A stretch of 64,000 bases of DNA from Arenicola marina (GCA_964019135.1 OZ025252.1:3674823-3738822); one strand, 5' to 3'. Shown: positions 45,685-58,064, counted from the stretch's first letter. Notes: generated by a model not told the origin, from the sequence alone. Numbers and translations are program-made.

Positions 45685-48600
45685 CTGGTGAGCGAGAGAA
45701 AAATATCATCAGATAAGTGAAGAATAAACTATATTCCTTCATAAAGACACATCTAAATAACCTTGAAATGCCATATATAAAGAGATGCAAATCTATCAGT
45801 TAACAAGTTAATAGTGTTTGTGAGTTTATATAACATGTTGGTGATCTGTGGGGCATAATTGTAATTTCACTGGTATTATCGACTAAGGGACCAACCACTT
45901 GCCCCCGGCAATTTTTTGGGGGGATCATCATCAAAGGAAGAGCATGTTTTAGCGGTTCTTAATGTCCATACATCCAGCTATTTTTTATGTGGCGCTCGTA
46001 AGCAACACGATTCTTGTTTGGCGAAGGTTGCGCAAAAAATTAATTTGCGGAAAAAAACCCACATAGTTTCCCCCTCAATATCAAATGGTGAGTCCCTAAA
46101 CACAGTGAGTCCGTACCTGGCACGGGCTGGTTGGGCATCTGGAAGGTGAAGTGATGTCCCGTGAAGAGGTGGAAGCTGACGCCGGCGGCCACGCGGCCTG
46201 CACGTCCCTTGCGCTGCATGGCGTTGGCCTTGGACACCCACACCAGCTCCAGACTCTCCATCCCCTTGGAGGGGTCGAACCTGACGTGGGCAAACACGAG
46301 GGCGGTCACTCACCACGCGGTCCCACTCCCACATAGACAGGCCGTGCGCACTTGTAACCGACGGTTGGTTGTATATCCAGCACGCTTTAACCATTGTTGG
46401 TCATATCGCGTCAATGGGAGAAGGAAGGGAGAGTGGAGCCATGTCCCCGGGGGTAACCCCCTACTCTTTGCGAAGAAGGACATGGGATCTTTATCCTGCG
46501 ACCACACAGACATGGCCACAGCGGTGCTCGAACCATCGATCCACGTGCCGTTAGGCTCTCAGGTGGCCAAAGCACTCAATACGCGTGTAATTGACGGGTA
46601 CCCATAATTAGAATGTGTACTTACAATGCTACTAAAGACACAGGCATCGCAACCAAAGCTGCGGGATTATAGTTTTCACGATTGATTGTGTATTATTATA
46701 CCACCTGTGATGTCAACACGCGCTATTCGTAATTTGATGCCATACTCTGGTATGGAAGTGATCTCATTTTGTCTGAATCCAATGTCAAATGGTGTAAATT
46801 AATCCCGACCTATAGATTTCATAGTAAGTGTTTTTAAACTTAAATAAGCGACTGTTCTTCAATTACATGTATACTTTTCTCCGAGCTTCATCACCATTGT
46901 AAAATTACTAACAAAGATAAGCATACACATGTTTGGTACGCTGTTGCAAACCAAAGCGGCAGTATAATATTTATCTGTTTGACTGATACATACTCAGATC
47001 CAATACGTGGGCCTACCCTACTCGGTTTGTCAGTATTATAAATTTACCAATGACAGAAAAGCTCACGTTACCGTAATTCCCTGTGCATAAGTCGCCTTTT
47101 TTACGCACGACGGCGCCCGCAAGTTCGAAATAGTACACACACGTTTCATACTACGGTGCGACTTGCATGTGAGAGCTTACGGTAATGAGAACTATACATA
47201 GAGTGGCGCCCCATCCCCTCACCTCTTCTCCTTCATCCGACCGCTGTCGATGACGTAAACCACGTCTTCAATGGTCACCGAGGTCTCCGCTATGTTCGTC
47301 GACAACACGATCTTCGTCACGCCATCCTTGGGACGACTGCAGCGAGCCGAACAGAAGTTTATGATTATCTCACAATACAAAATACTATGTTAATGCCTCT
47401 AGTAACTAACAGTAACTCTAATCAATATCATATGCATATAGTCTGGAGTTTCATTTTGTCGTACTCTTGTCCTGTGAGATAATCATAAATTGCCAATAGT
47501 AAATAAGTATTGTTTACGCACAAAAAAATGGATTAGAGTGTGAGATGGGTTTATATGTCCTATCCTCGATTTAGGATATGTTGGAGACTTGTATAAACCG
47601 ATCTTGTACGAGATGCAATGTCACAAGTATTTTGTCGCACGAACCGTAGTCAAATTTCCGTCCATTCCCCGGGAAGAAAACCAAAATGATGCCGCCCCTC
47701 GGGTACTGCCAACATTTTGTTTAAATAAATAGAACCTTTTCGAAAGTTCCCGTCGAAGAGTGCCAGATGGGTTTATCCCAGATCTGGCGTCAGAATGGGC
47801 CGCAGCCAAGTGAGTGCGAGAAAACGTATCCCTGGGCAACAACATAACACTCAACTCGAATTACACTCAGCACAGCCTATGATGGGATAACAGATATTTA
47901 CTATTTAAATGAACAATGTTGTGTTTGTGTTAAATCTGCACCGACCTGAAGACCGCATTCTGTTCCTCGCTGGACAACGTCGAATGGAGGGGAATCAGCC
48001 GGACTCTGAAGTAAAGATACATCGTCATTGGCCTCTCAGATCAGATATTCAAAACCAACATGGGTGTTTTGTATACCAGTTTCGGTTTCATTATTCAGAT
48101 CGATTCACAGAAACTACGTCGTGAGGACCCACGAAACAAACAAGGGAGCAGCAATCGAACCGGATATCCACCGAAGAGTAGCCGTGTCTGCTATCACTGC
48201 AGTTGTCAGGGGATGTATTAGAATTCATTATTATTTATATGAAAGCGACCATAAAGTATCATATTACAACACATGGGAGTGACATCACGTGGTCGATGTT
48301 CCGTGCTAGTGCCCACGATATGTAGTATTGTATTAAATGGTAAAAGTGAGTAATACGTGAGAGAGGCTAGGACAATAGACCGTGTAGACCCACCTGTGCT
48401 GGTTGCGTCCGCCAATGCGGTGATTGCTCATGAGCTGATCATACAGACTGGTGATCTCCCCCATCCCCGGGAGGAAAACCAAAATGGCGCCGCCTCTTGG
48501 GTACTGCCAACCGAGTAATAACATTTTTGTTTAAAAATAAAACTTTATTAAAATATTATATTAAAATATATTATAAAATCTACATTACAGGCCAGCTTTG

Positions 48601-51600
48601 TGCTAAACTGGACAACATCTTGGGGCCGGCGAACCAGAAGGTTTCGAAAACATCAAGCTCAGATGAAAGCTAGACTGGATTAGATTTCGCCCACAGTAAA
48701 TATAAAATAACAATCGAAGCAACGCAAATATGGGAATAACCAAAGTGGAGGGAATACCTGGTGGTCCCCGTCTATGATCCACTCAATCAGAGCCTCTATC
48801 AAGTCGTTGTTGATCTTGTCCAAGTCCATCATGGCCAGAGTTTTTATCGTCGACTTCGAGTAATCTAAAACACGAAAATTCTACATAAAAGTCATCTGAC
48901 ATCCTCAACAAATGAGACACAATTACAGATTCTATCCAATTATATTTGGATACCTTTTTTCATACTTTATATATTTAATTCAACTGAAAAATAATCTTGT
49001 AATATTATTTTATTATTTTGCATTACATTAAATAAGCATAATTATAATACTAAAGTTAAATTAATTAATGCCGTTCACCTGTTTTGGCCGATATTTGCGT
49101 TGCGCTCGGAGACATTTAAATTTAAAGGCTGCAGGAGACCCAATCAACTCAATCATACTTTTCTTTCAAACTGCGCTTGACCACAAACGTTAGCCATTAA
49201 AGAAACTAAAAGGAGACTGCGTGAGTCTTTACCTAGTAAAATTACGCACAAAAACAGTGTGAACAGCATTTAATGAATTTAGCTTTATAGTATTAATATG
49301 TAGAAAAGAAACGCGTAACATGCTAAAGATGTACTGAGGATTGATATTGGTTATAAAATAAATGCTTTTACATGTATTCATATTTTGATTGTCGAACCTG
49401 GATATCTTGCCATGAGCTGTCTGGTCGTCAGAATCTGATCCTGAAGGTTGTCCTTGGGGTAGTCCGCCCCATGCTCAGACGCCGCTTCCTCGTCATCCTG
49501 AAGGTCACCGAGGTGAGGGCGTCCGGCTCCACCCCGTTTGTCCTGGCGTCCGGTTCCGGATCGCTTGACGGGTCTGGAGTAGGGCGACCGATCCTCTATG
49601 GCGTACCTATGGAGACACATTCACGGTGGCTGGTATAAGTAGGACGCCTATATAGGTCATATCCCAACAATGAGAAGGGTCAAGGTAGAGAGGAGCCAGG
49701 TCTCCGGGGGTATCCCCCCCTACTCTTTGCAAAGGAAGACCTGGGATCGTTATCCTGTACAAAAATGTGCACAGGTGGGGCTCGAACCACGAACCGGCCG
49801 CTCGGGTTAGTCTAGCAGAGTGCAATACAATAGCCGAACGCGCTACCTACCACGGGGTTGCGCGCCACATACATAGTATCTGTATTATAGTTGATGTGAG
49901 CATGGTATTTGTAGAGGTGGGTATGATAATGTTCACCGTCGTAAACGAATGGTTGGTTGGTTAAAGTAGGATTGTTTAATCTCTATCTCCAGGTCAAATC
50001 ACGACCGTGGGAAGGTCAAGGTCGTAAATATATGTAAGCAGCACAAAAAAACAATAACATTTTATTTTATTTCATTTCTTGAATGAGTGAAAGGAACCAC
50101 CCATAAGGAGCTCTCCCTTTTCAAAATGTTATTCCAGGCAAGCACATGTCTTTATGACGATTACTTGCCTCGTAAATTGAATTGCATCTTCCAAGAAAAA
50201 CTGATCGACAGGAAATGTTCGTCCTGCAAAATACAAACGTCACAAAAACATTATTTAGTGAAAATAAAATACAAGCCCTCAGTGATACCATTCTACTCCA
50301 GTTGCTACAACAAGTATTTGATCATTTACACGTTCCCCCATGGCACTAGAAAAGGCCGGACATATCGTATATCTAACCACCAGTAGTCTTAAAAGCTAAA
50401 TTGAAGTTAGTCACTTGTCCAATAACGTTAAAGTCTATATAAAGACTAATATAATATAATATAATATAAAATATCCCCCAAAGTGGCCTATGATCATATT
50501 CATTATAAACAAAAGATATTTAACGTTTTGTCATTGACCTAAATACCTTTACTGCAGTTGCGAATGCAAATGTCATTACTTAATGTCAACTTAATGTTAA
50601 ATATCAACACTTATATTAACTGTCATTACATCAAAGACATGATCACAAGATAAAATACAGGTCGAACTCAAATGAAGAGCAAACGGTTTTTGAATATCCA
50701 CTTTGGAACTCCTACTTGATGAAAAACGATAATCTTCGAAAGCGAAAACACGAGCTTATTAGATGCGGCGTGATGTTTATTAATGATCTTGTTGATGACA
50801 ACGAAAATGTATTCGGCTGGGAAACGTTTGTACAGCAACATCATGTAGATCTAAATTTCGTAGACTTTTATAGTTTTGAACATTGTATACCCCACGAATG
50901 GAAAGGGGCGTGTAGAAATGCCAATGCAAAACTACCACATGTATCTGGCAGCTGGACAGCGTCTATTTTAAATTCACAACACCTATGCAAATATGTTTAT
51001 AGAAAACTGGTTGGGTCCTTGGATTATCATGTAAAGAATGAAAAACAAGTGGGCAGCAGTATTTAACGAGCAAATAGATAGCGGTAAATGTCAAATATAT
51101 ACTAAACCATTGCACTGTACCATTAATGGAAGTACGAGAAGCTTCCAGTATCTGATCTTACATCGAGCACTTGTGACAAATATTTTTCTATATAAATGTA
51201 AGTTAAAACCCAATGATAGATGTGATTTTTGCGGAAGCGAACTAGAAACTATAGAGCATTTGTTGTTTAGTTGCCGGCATATAGAGTCTTTGTGGTCTCG
51301 TTTGGTACTATGGTAAAATGAGTCATGTAATATATCCTTACCAGTTGATTTTCAGTCATGTATATTGGGTGAACGTAAGACATTATACAGCCAACTCATG
51401 AATCATGTATATTTAATATCCAAGAAGTATATTTGTATAGATGTAAATGAATGAATATTAAAAACACTATTATATATCATTATAAATTAGAAAAGTACAC
51501 GTCCAAAATCTCCCAACTTTGCAAAGAAATGGGACCTCTCTCAAACTCTTTAAAGTTTAACTAAATTTTGATATGAATTGACGAACTTGTTGCATATCTG

Positions 51601-54600
51601 CATTTTTGTTATGGAAATAAAAAAATAAAAAAAAATGATCACAAGATAACAACAAAGCAGTGCCTTACCCCTTACGCCGTCAAGAAATAAGAAACGTATT
51701 AGTAAAATAGTCTTGAAAGTTCAGTTTTTCCATATAATATTATACAGGAACTTCGTAGTACATGTTACGGTAGTTCAATAGATGTAACTCAGTCCGCTCC
51801 TATATGGGTCCAGTCGCGGAACTGTTGGCGGTAGCCACAGCGGCTTGCTCACAAGACTAATGCTACGGAAAACCAACATATTATTTTTGATAAATGCTGA
51901 CGAGGAAAGATGATGACGCGGTGCAGCCTTGCCACACGCTAAGGTACCTGGTATATCAATGATAGGACAGTCGCCGAAGTAATGCGAGAAGAGGTCAGCG
52001 TTCATTGTGGCGCTCATGAGAATGACCTTGAGGCTGCGTCTCTTGGGCAGCATGTCCCGCAGAACGAGCATAAGGAAGTCACTGCAAGGCAACAACAGTT
52101 CATGATTATTACCAAGTAAGGCCAACCACACAAAAACGGGCAAAACATTCTGATAAAATATATCAAATATAATGACGATGACCACCATTAAAATTAATAC
52201 GTCAACAAGATGTAAACAAGCGAACCAGTGAGGCCGCCTAAACCAATAGTCCAATTACTCTTTACACTGACCTTTCCTCCCTGCTGGACTGACCTTTCGT
52301 CACTGCGGACTGACCTTTCCTCGCTGTGGGGATGACCTTTCCTCACTGCGGGAATGACCTTTCCTCACTGCGGGACTGGCCTTCCTTCACTGCGGGACTG
52401 AACTTTCCTCACCGCGGGACTGACCTTTCTTCCCTATGGAACTGACCTTTCCTCAATAGGGGACTGACCTTTCTTCACTGCGGCATTGACCGTTCTTTAC
52501 TGCGGCACTGACCTTTCCTCACTGCGGGACTGACCTTTCTTCACTGCGGCACTGACCTTTCTTCACTGCGCTGCGGGACCGACCTTTCCTCACTGCGGGA
52601 CTGACCTTTCTTTACTGCGGGACACACCTTTTTTTACTGCGGGACAGACCTTTTTTTACTGCGGGACAGACCTTTTTTTACTGCGACATTGATCTTTCTT
52701 TACTGCGGCACTGACCTTTCCTCACTGCGGGACTGACCTTTCTTCACTGCGGCACTGACCTTTCTTTACTGCGGGACCGACCTTTCCTCACTGCGGGACT
52801 GACCTTTCTTTACTGCGGGACACACCTTTTTTTACTGCGGGACAGACCTTTTTTTTACTGCGGCACTGACCTTTCCTCACTGCGGGACTGACCTTTCTTC
52901 ACTGCGGCACTGACCTTTCTTTACTGCGGGACCGACCTTTCCTCACTGCGGGACTGACCTTTCTTTACTGCGGGACAGACCTTTTTTTACTCTGGGACAG
53001 ACCTTTTTTTACTCTGGGACAGAGCTTTTTTCACTGCGGCTTTGACCTTTCTGACCTATATTCACTGCGGGACTGACCTATATTCACTGCGGGACTGGCC
53101 TATATTCACTGCGGGACTGACCTTTCCTCGCTGCGCTCATGAACCTCGTCGATGATGACGTGCGAGACGCCCTCCAGGAGGTGGTCCGTCTCCAGTCGAC
53201 GCAGCAGAATCCCAGTGGTACAGAACAGCAGCCGTGTCTCGGACGACTGCAACACACAATACAATGGTCTCAGACGGGCGACCTAGGCTATAGGCTGTGC
53301 AGCACATACGGCAGGCCAGGGCTGTAAAACTAACAGCCCGATGACCAAAGCAGCAAGCGGAGCCAGATACAGAACATACATGATGTAACTGAGATATTGT
53401 CTCAAGCAACGGGAAAATGTCACAACTACAGCGAAACATGTTGGTCGTTCTTCCAGTACACTATTGTTTCAACATATCTCGCGCCTACCACTTTATACCA
53501 TAAACCATTTCGTGGGCACTAATTTTGTTGGAAAGATGGACGAATATGGTAAACGCTGTGACGCTTCGGCATAATTCTATCTCGTGGTAACAGCGATGGA
53601 CATTTTAATATAAGAGAGTAATTAGGTGTCAGCCAACCTGAACACTTTCGAGTCGGATTTGATATCCAACAATGCCGCCTATTTTTTCCGTTCTTTCATC
53701 TGAGACTCGCTCTGCGACGGCCATGGCAGAAATACGTCTGGGCTGAGTGCACAGGATGTTGTAGACGTTGGTTCCGCGCTCCTGTAAGGAGCGGTCCAGC
53801 AAAAACTGCGGCACTTGTGTGGTCTTGCCGCATCTGCGACACAAATAGTGTGGTTCAGAAGTCATCGGAAGAAAATAGAAAAAACAAGTTACGCTTGATT
53901 CCAGTTAATTTAGCTCAAACTCATTTTTAATTACGCAATTGGAAAGCAGGCATTGCCTATACAAATTCCCCTTGCTAAGGAAATGATGCGGGCTAATGTA
54001 ACGGGCAGTTTCAGCGTGCAAGGCTATATCGTGCATTACCGGTTGTGTGGCCAACAAAGATGTTACCAACACAGAGAAGGAAGAGCCGAACGAGATATAT
54101 CAGCAGGAACTGTCGGTTGGTGACATCTCGTCTGGACAAAGACCAATAGAATGATCACTCAACCAGTAGTGAATCGGCGAACTCACCATAATACTACTAA
54201 TATTGTCATGCAACATTGCAGATGATTGATGCTTCAACACCTACCCGGTCATACCGCTCACAACGAGCACTTGATCTCTGTGAATGGCGCCCATAATCTT
54301 GTCTTGCTCATTCCAAGCAGGAAGTTTCGCCCTAATGGCCAACATCTTTTGGTAAGATGTTTGTTGCTGCAACGAGTACACCAGATAAAAATCTTCAAAA
54401 AATTCATCGAACTTTATCGTGTATCCGATTTTATGTAACAGCTGATGTGATGGCATCCGAATATACAACTTAAGAGAACCAGCATCGACATTTCTGTTAT
54501 TACTGGAAGTCTTATTATATATATATATTTATATATGTTAGAAACGACATGAGCGTACGATAAAGTGAGTTCAATAGGTGATCGAATCAGACAATCAAAG

Positions 54601-57600
54601 TTAAGGAACCGCAACCGAATCGAGATCCTTACGATTATTGGAATTTTTATTACATAGATAACAGACAAAATTACATAGATCAATGAGATAACATTACATA
54701 GACCAATGAGATAACATTACATAGACCAATGAGATAACAATACATAGACAAAGGGGATGACATTACATAAATAAATGAGATACATCAGCTACACAGTGAG
54801 GTGACGGTACCTGTGTCCTCCTGAACTTCTCCTTCAGTCTCCTGTTGATCCGCTCGATCTGCACGGGGTCCGGGCGTCGACCCCCGGTATCCTTCTTAGC
54901 GTACTTCAACCTCATGTTTTCTTGTTTATGATACGCGGATTCACCCTGGACGGTCGGCGGCTCATCCGGATCTTCCGCCAGTCGCTCCTGCTCCCTCTGC
55001 TCGTCCGCTTGGGACAGAAGCTGCGCTAGAGGCCGTACCCTGGTCCCCAGTTCCGCCAGAGGGAGGGTGGTTTCCTTCCCCGGCTTGGCCGCCGCTGGAG
55101 TGTCGAGCGCACGCAGGATTGGTTCCGGGAGACTGAATTTCATCGGCGGTTTCGCGAAGAGAGACGCTAGCTCGTCTTCACTCTCCAAGACGTTGACCAA
55201 TGAGAAGACAGCGGGCAGACCGCTGTCCGCTAACGTCCGAGCCTCTTCCGCCAGTCTCTCTGATATTCTCAAACACACGTCGCTGGCCATGTTGGGATTG
55301 GTGCTCGAGAAGGCGATGAAGGGGACCTCGTAAGGGTAGCGATTGCCGTCGGGAAAGCGGATTTCTAAGTTGTAAAGATTAACTTCCGGCTGAACGTCTT
55401 GCGCTTCCGGCGCCGTGATTCGGCCGTCAGCTTGCGGATCTGTCTCGTTATACAGCACCTGGTGTTTGTACTTACACTGATCGCCGAAGCGACAACCGCC
55501 CTTTTGAAAAAACTGGCAAATCCCTGGCTTCTTCTTCCCGGGGGCGCGCGCCTGCGTCTCCGGCTTCGTCTGTCGTTTCTGCATAGCTTGCCTGACGTCG
55601 GTATCCTTCATGGAGTCTATCTGTTTCTTCTGAACCATCTCCGTGAGGTGGGGGAGTTCTAAGGATATGACCCACACCTTGTTGTACAGTCTTTCGCTGA
55701 AGGATTTCTCATAGATAGAGGCCAGGGCTGTCATTTCCTCCACTCTCTGCTCCTCTATGTCTTCCCACAGTGCGGCGTCTCCCTCTGCCGTCGCGTCACC
55801 CTCACACGCCTCGTCCTCGCTGGGTGAGCCTTCCTCGTCGTCGTCGTCCTGCGACCGTGGGAGGTCTAGTTTAAGGTCGAAACACTTACAGAGGAGGTAT
55901 TCCAGGGACCTGCCAATGTCCCCGTCGTGCATCGTTAAAGCCTTCTCACATCGACCCTTGTCGAAACCATATCTGTGGACGGAAGAGTAGGGTCATGCAT
56001 TTGACACAAGTTGGACATGGCCGCGATTTGTTTGTTGCTACTTGGTCGCGCCAATAACCACATCCGCGATGTCCGTTATGCATATAGGTTAAATCGTGAC
56101 TAAGCGATTGCTAACAATACAAGAACTAAAGAGAAAGCTACGATTTAGCATAAAACAAAAAATAAAAACATTCCGACTCAAAAGTGTGTCTTTTTTCTTA
56201 TAAGAATATAAAATATATAAATTAGTTTCAGTCTGTGGGAGTATATAACAGTCCATAACAGTTAATTATTTAATCACGATAGTGGTCTCCTTATCTTTGA
56301 GCAACAGTTGCTTGGTTGCTAGGAGTCGGATGTTTTAACTTATGAAGACTCAAATAGCGATAACGGGTGAAGATCAGGGATAGAGCGAAGCCATACCGCA
56401 GCGTGTACCCCCCCCCCTACCCCCCCACCAACCCCCCAATCCTTTTTTAAAGCCATTTTCACCCTTCACGAACAGACGTTCGCGCAGCGGAGCGCGACCC
56501 CCGTGTTTGAGACATTAGGCAAGATGTGAATGAATGAATGCCCTGCCATACCGCAGTAGCTTGAGCAATGCCATGTTGCTAAAGGTCTGGGCCTTCCCCT
56601 GCTTGGAGCTGGTCGATACACTCGGCTGTAAGTCCTCCACCACCAGCTTCCGATCGCTCATCCAGTACTGGTCGTCCGTTTGCCAGCTCACCTCCTCGTA
56701 CTCGTTGTCCACGGGGAACTCGTCTTCCTCCTCTTCCGCTTCACAATCCCTGAATCAGCACCAGGGAAAAGGTTCGTCTTCAGTTCATAGACGGATCCAT
56801 ACTCCGACAATAAGCTACGCCCACGCTCCAGTCCTTTTTCGTGAGTCGTGAGAATGAAATTGACAAGGATAGTTGGTGGTAAGGCACCAGTGAAAAGTAT
56901 TCATGTCGGAAACTGAAAAGCTGTTTTGTTTCACGGACATAACGCACGTGGAAGGCCTTTTTTCGCCACATGATTGGATAAAAGCAACAGTGACGTCAGT
57001 TAATGATTGACAGCCTTGATCGGTCTATTGTGAGCGCAGCGCTGCAAAGGGGACAGTTTCTTTAGCATGCAACTTCAGTTAATTCAGAGAATAGCAATTT
57101 TTCTGCTCACCCAGCAACGCTATCAACGGGGGTGTTTCCATGCAGTGTTTGAAGCATATCTTTGACCATCTCCTGGTTCTCCACACTCATGTGAAGTCGC
57201 TGCATCGGCACTTTATTCGCCTCCCGTTTCTTGGGATAGCGCATACTGGAACAAAACAAAAAACAGGACCAGTATTAACCATGCTCTACGGTAAATGCCG
57301 CTCCACCTTCAGTATATGATACACTATTATATTAGCACACTGCATAACATTCATTTTAGGGTGACAGTATGGTACTGTTTCGTCTTTTTGGGCATTCTTA
57401 ACCTTCTGATTTTAAAACCATTTATAACAATTTAGAAGTCTATTTAAAAATAACGGAAAAGTTTAAGTCGTCCCGAACTGTCACATTTTCTTCTCTTCCA
57501 AAATGGTATGCTAAGAATTTAATCAGATTCACAACTCAGGACTGTTCCAACTTCAAAAGCATTCCATCTCTGATGAGTGGTCCTGAATATTCAGTTAATT

Positions 57601-57869
57601 ACCAACATCTATCTTACTCCCAACACAAATTGCCCATACCTCTGTTCTGATGAGTACTCTTCTCTGGCGAAGACGACGGCATCGTCGTCATAACCGTAAG
57701 CCGCCGCACGCGCTCCGCCCTTGCGACTGTCACCACCAACAGCGCCTTTCCCTCTAGAGCCACCACCACGACTGCTGCTGCCATGCTTTCCCCCTCCACC
57801 TCGCCCACGACTAGATTTCCCGCCTCCTCTGTTGTGTCGGCCACCACCTCGCTTCTTCATAGAACTCAT
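39591..57869 (-). CDS. DHX57: ATP-dependent RNA helicase DHX57, 27 coding exons
   Basis: Putative DEAH/RHA-type 3'-5' RNA helicase. Exons by similarity, splice sites and phase: 57869-57640, 57245-57111, 56749-56552, 55972-54811, 54366-54245, 53833-53638, 53246-53122, 52081-51948, 50223-50169, 49606-49398, 48864-48758, 48503-48394, 48005-47946, 47336-47223, 46280-46117, 45684-45608, 44873-44778, 44242-44193, 43948-43858, 43562-43467, 43164-43081, 42122-41985, 41660-41546, 41277-41216, 40875-40786, 40465-40322, 39734-39591. Together they give 4308 nt, 1435 residues (human about 1386). Domain order: Gly/Arg-rich N terminus, UBA, RWD split by a CCCH finger, helicase core, HA2, OB fold. All introns are GT-AG except intron 9 (GC-AG). 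Phases agree at every junction and no stop interrupts the set, so the gene looks intact. The identity is firm; a few boundaries could shift by a base or two. Confidence 0.95.
40063..40318 (-). mobile_element. SINE (family 2) inserted at the DHX57 exon 26 splice donor
   Basis: 256-bp full-length member of the 4789-5045 family, in the gene's sense orientation. The target-site duplication CCCAGATGGTA (minus strand; plus 40319-40329 and 40052-40062) spans the end of exon 26 and the first three intron bases. The junction is therefore present twice: the exon-proximal copy reads ATG then GTAAGG, the distal copy ATG then GTACAA. Confidence 0.9.
42920..43080 (-). repeat. 21-bp array derived from the DHX57 exon 21 splice donor
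   Basis: About seven to eight units of GACTAGGCAGGTAAGYCACGT (minus strand, 21 bp). Exon 21 ends GACTATGCAG and its intron begins GTAAGCCGCGT, so one unit equals 10 exon bases plus 11 intron bases. Most units keep a CAG-GTAAG donor. The unit also carries GTCACGTGAC, an E-box palindrome, several times. Confidence 0.88.
43168..46116. other. DHX57 introns 15-20
   Basis: Intervening DNA between exons 15 and 21, mostly AT-rich. No transposon or RNA gene was recognised; the 122-138-residue frames on either strand near 44.7-45.1 and 46.0-46.4 kb are shadows of exons. Confidence 0.5.
46117..54366 (-). CDS. DHX57: DHX57 exons 5-15: helicase core
   Basis: Motif I (Walker A) GMTGCGKTT, residues 613-621, spans the exon 5/6 junction. 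Motif II DEVH is 714-717 (exon 7). Motif III SAT is 746-748 (exon 8). Exon 9 is a 55-nt exon encoding [17 protein letters not shown], with a GC donor (AG then GCAAGT). Exon 12 gives [17 protein letters not shown] (motif IV region). Exon 14 gives STNIAET (960-966, motif V). Exon 15 gives QRKGRAGR (1008-1015, motif VI). All catalytic motifs are intact, so ATPase activity is expected. Introns 7, 9, 13 and 14 hold a minisatellite, a SINE-like element, a partial exon 12 copy and a SINE; intron 8 holds a LINE. Confidence 0.94.
46364..46585 (-). mobile_element. SINE (family 2), 5'-truncated, in DHX57 intron 14
   Basis: Matches the body and tail of the 4789 and 40063 SINEs but lacks the A-box head. 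Probable diverged target duplication GTAACCGACGG (46353-46363) and GTAATTGACGG (46586-46596). Sense with respect to DHX57. Confidence 0.78.
47662..47735 (-). pseudogene. Partial duplicate of DHX57 exon 12 in intron 13
   Basis: The minus strand reads TTGGCAG then codons for [15 protein letters not shown], a close copy of exon 12's acceptor and first 15 codons ([15 protein letters not shown]). The copied segment also includes the upstream intron bases (TTTAAACAAAATGTT). Similarity stops within the exon and no donor follows, so it cannot act as a complete exon. Confidence 0.8.
49640..49855 (-). mobile_element. SINE related to family 2, DHX57 intron 9
   Basis: The minus strand shows a tRNA-like head (GGTAGGTAGCGCGTTCGGCT, GGTTCGAGCCC B box) and a body with GGATAACGATCCC and CTCATTG-GGATATGACC blocks in the order seen in family 2. 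It lies in the one intron with a GC donor. No clear target duplication. Confidence 0.7.
50654..51634 (+). mobile_element. 5'-truncated LINE 3' end with 15-bp TSD
   Basis: Flanked by ATGATCACAAGATAA at 50639-50653 and 51635-51649 and ending in an A-rich AATAAAAAAAAT tail, so it is a target-primed insertion. Two overlapping frames (50716-51066 and 51038-51316) encode the C terminus of a non-LTR reverse transcriptase protein, including [20 protein letters not shown] and a terminal zinc knuckle ([20 protein letters not shown]). A frame change separates them near 51040-51066. It lies antisense in DHX57 intron 8. Confidence 0.9.
52262..53121 (-). repeat. 22-bp array derived from the DHX57 exon 7 splice donor
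   Basis: About 39 units of CGCAGTGAGGAAAGGTCAGTCC (22 bp, minus strand) fill 860 bp directly against exon 7. Exon 7 ends CGCAGCGAGGAAAG and the intron starts GTCAGTCC, so one unit is 14 exon bases plus 8 intron bases. Many units keep AAAG-GTCAGT. Units nearest the exon are the most divergent (ATATAGGTCAGTCC). Confidence 0.92.
54649..54780. repeat. 24-bp minisatellite in DHX57 intron 4
   Basis: About five units of ACATTACATAGACCAATGAG-ATA type starting 30 bp past the exon 4 donor. Unlike the arrays in introns 7 and 21, the unit does not include the splice site. An AT run (TATATATATATATTTATATA) lies at 54515-54535. Confidence 0.8.
54811..57869 (-). CDS. DHX57: DHX57 exons 1-4: regulatory N-terminal region
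   Basis: Exon 1 starts [20 protein letters not shown], a Gly/Arg/Ser-rich basic tail as in vertebrate DHX57. Exon 2 carries the conserved [20 protein letters not shown] stretch. Exon 4 is the largest (1162 nt): its start is a UBA domain (about 185-225, [20 protein letters not shown]), then an RWD domain (about 262-460, beginning [15 protein letters not shown]) interrupted by a CCCH zinc finger C340-X7-C348-X5-C354-X3-H358 ([19 protein letters not shown]). A TTTGACGTTTCAG acceptor just above the ATG suggests an intron in the 5' UTR. The end of exon 4 falls 30 bp from a small intronic minisatellite. Confidence 0.92.
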
Positions 57870-58048
57870 CCCGGAGACCTGGTCTGAAACGTCAAAGAGA
57901 CACAGTTAAGCCGCCATTGCTTGTCGAATTTGTGAATGTCGATTTATATGTAATGTATTATCTACGGACGATTCCGGAGAACGAGCCGAAAAAAGCGATC
58001 GCGAATGAGTTCGGAGAGCGAAAATGGCGCTCGCCCTCGCCATTCATC

Positions 58049-58064
58049 GCCATCTTGTCACGTG
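58049..58064 (-). promoter_or_regulatory. Probable DHX57 promoter: YY1-like site and E-box
   Basis: The minus strand carries CAAGATGGCG (YY1-type motif, often at transcription starts of housekeeping genes) directly after a CACGTG E-box (58059-58064), about 180 bp upstream of the DHX57 ATG. The surrounding sequence is CpG-rich. Inferred from motifs and position. Confidence 0.4.
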
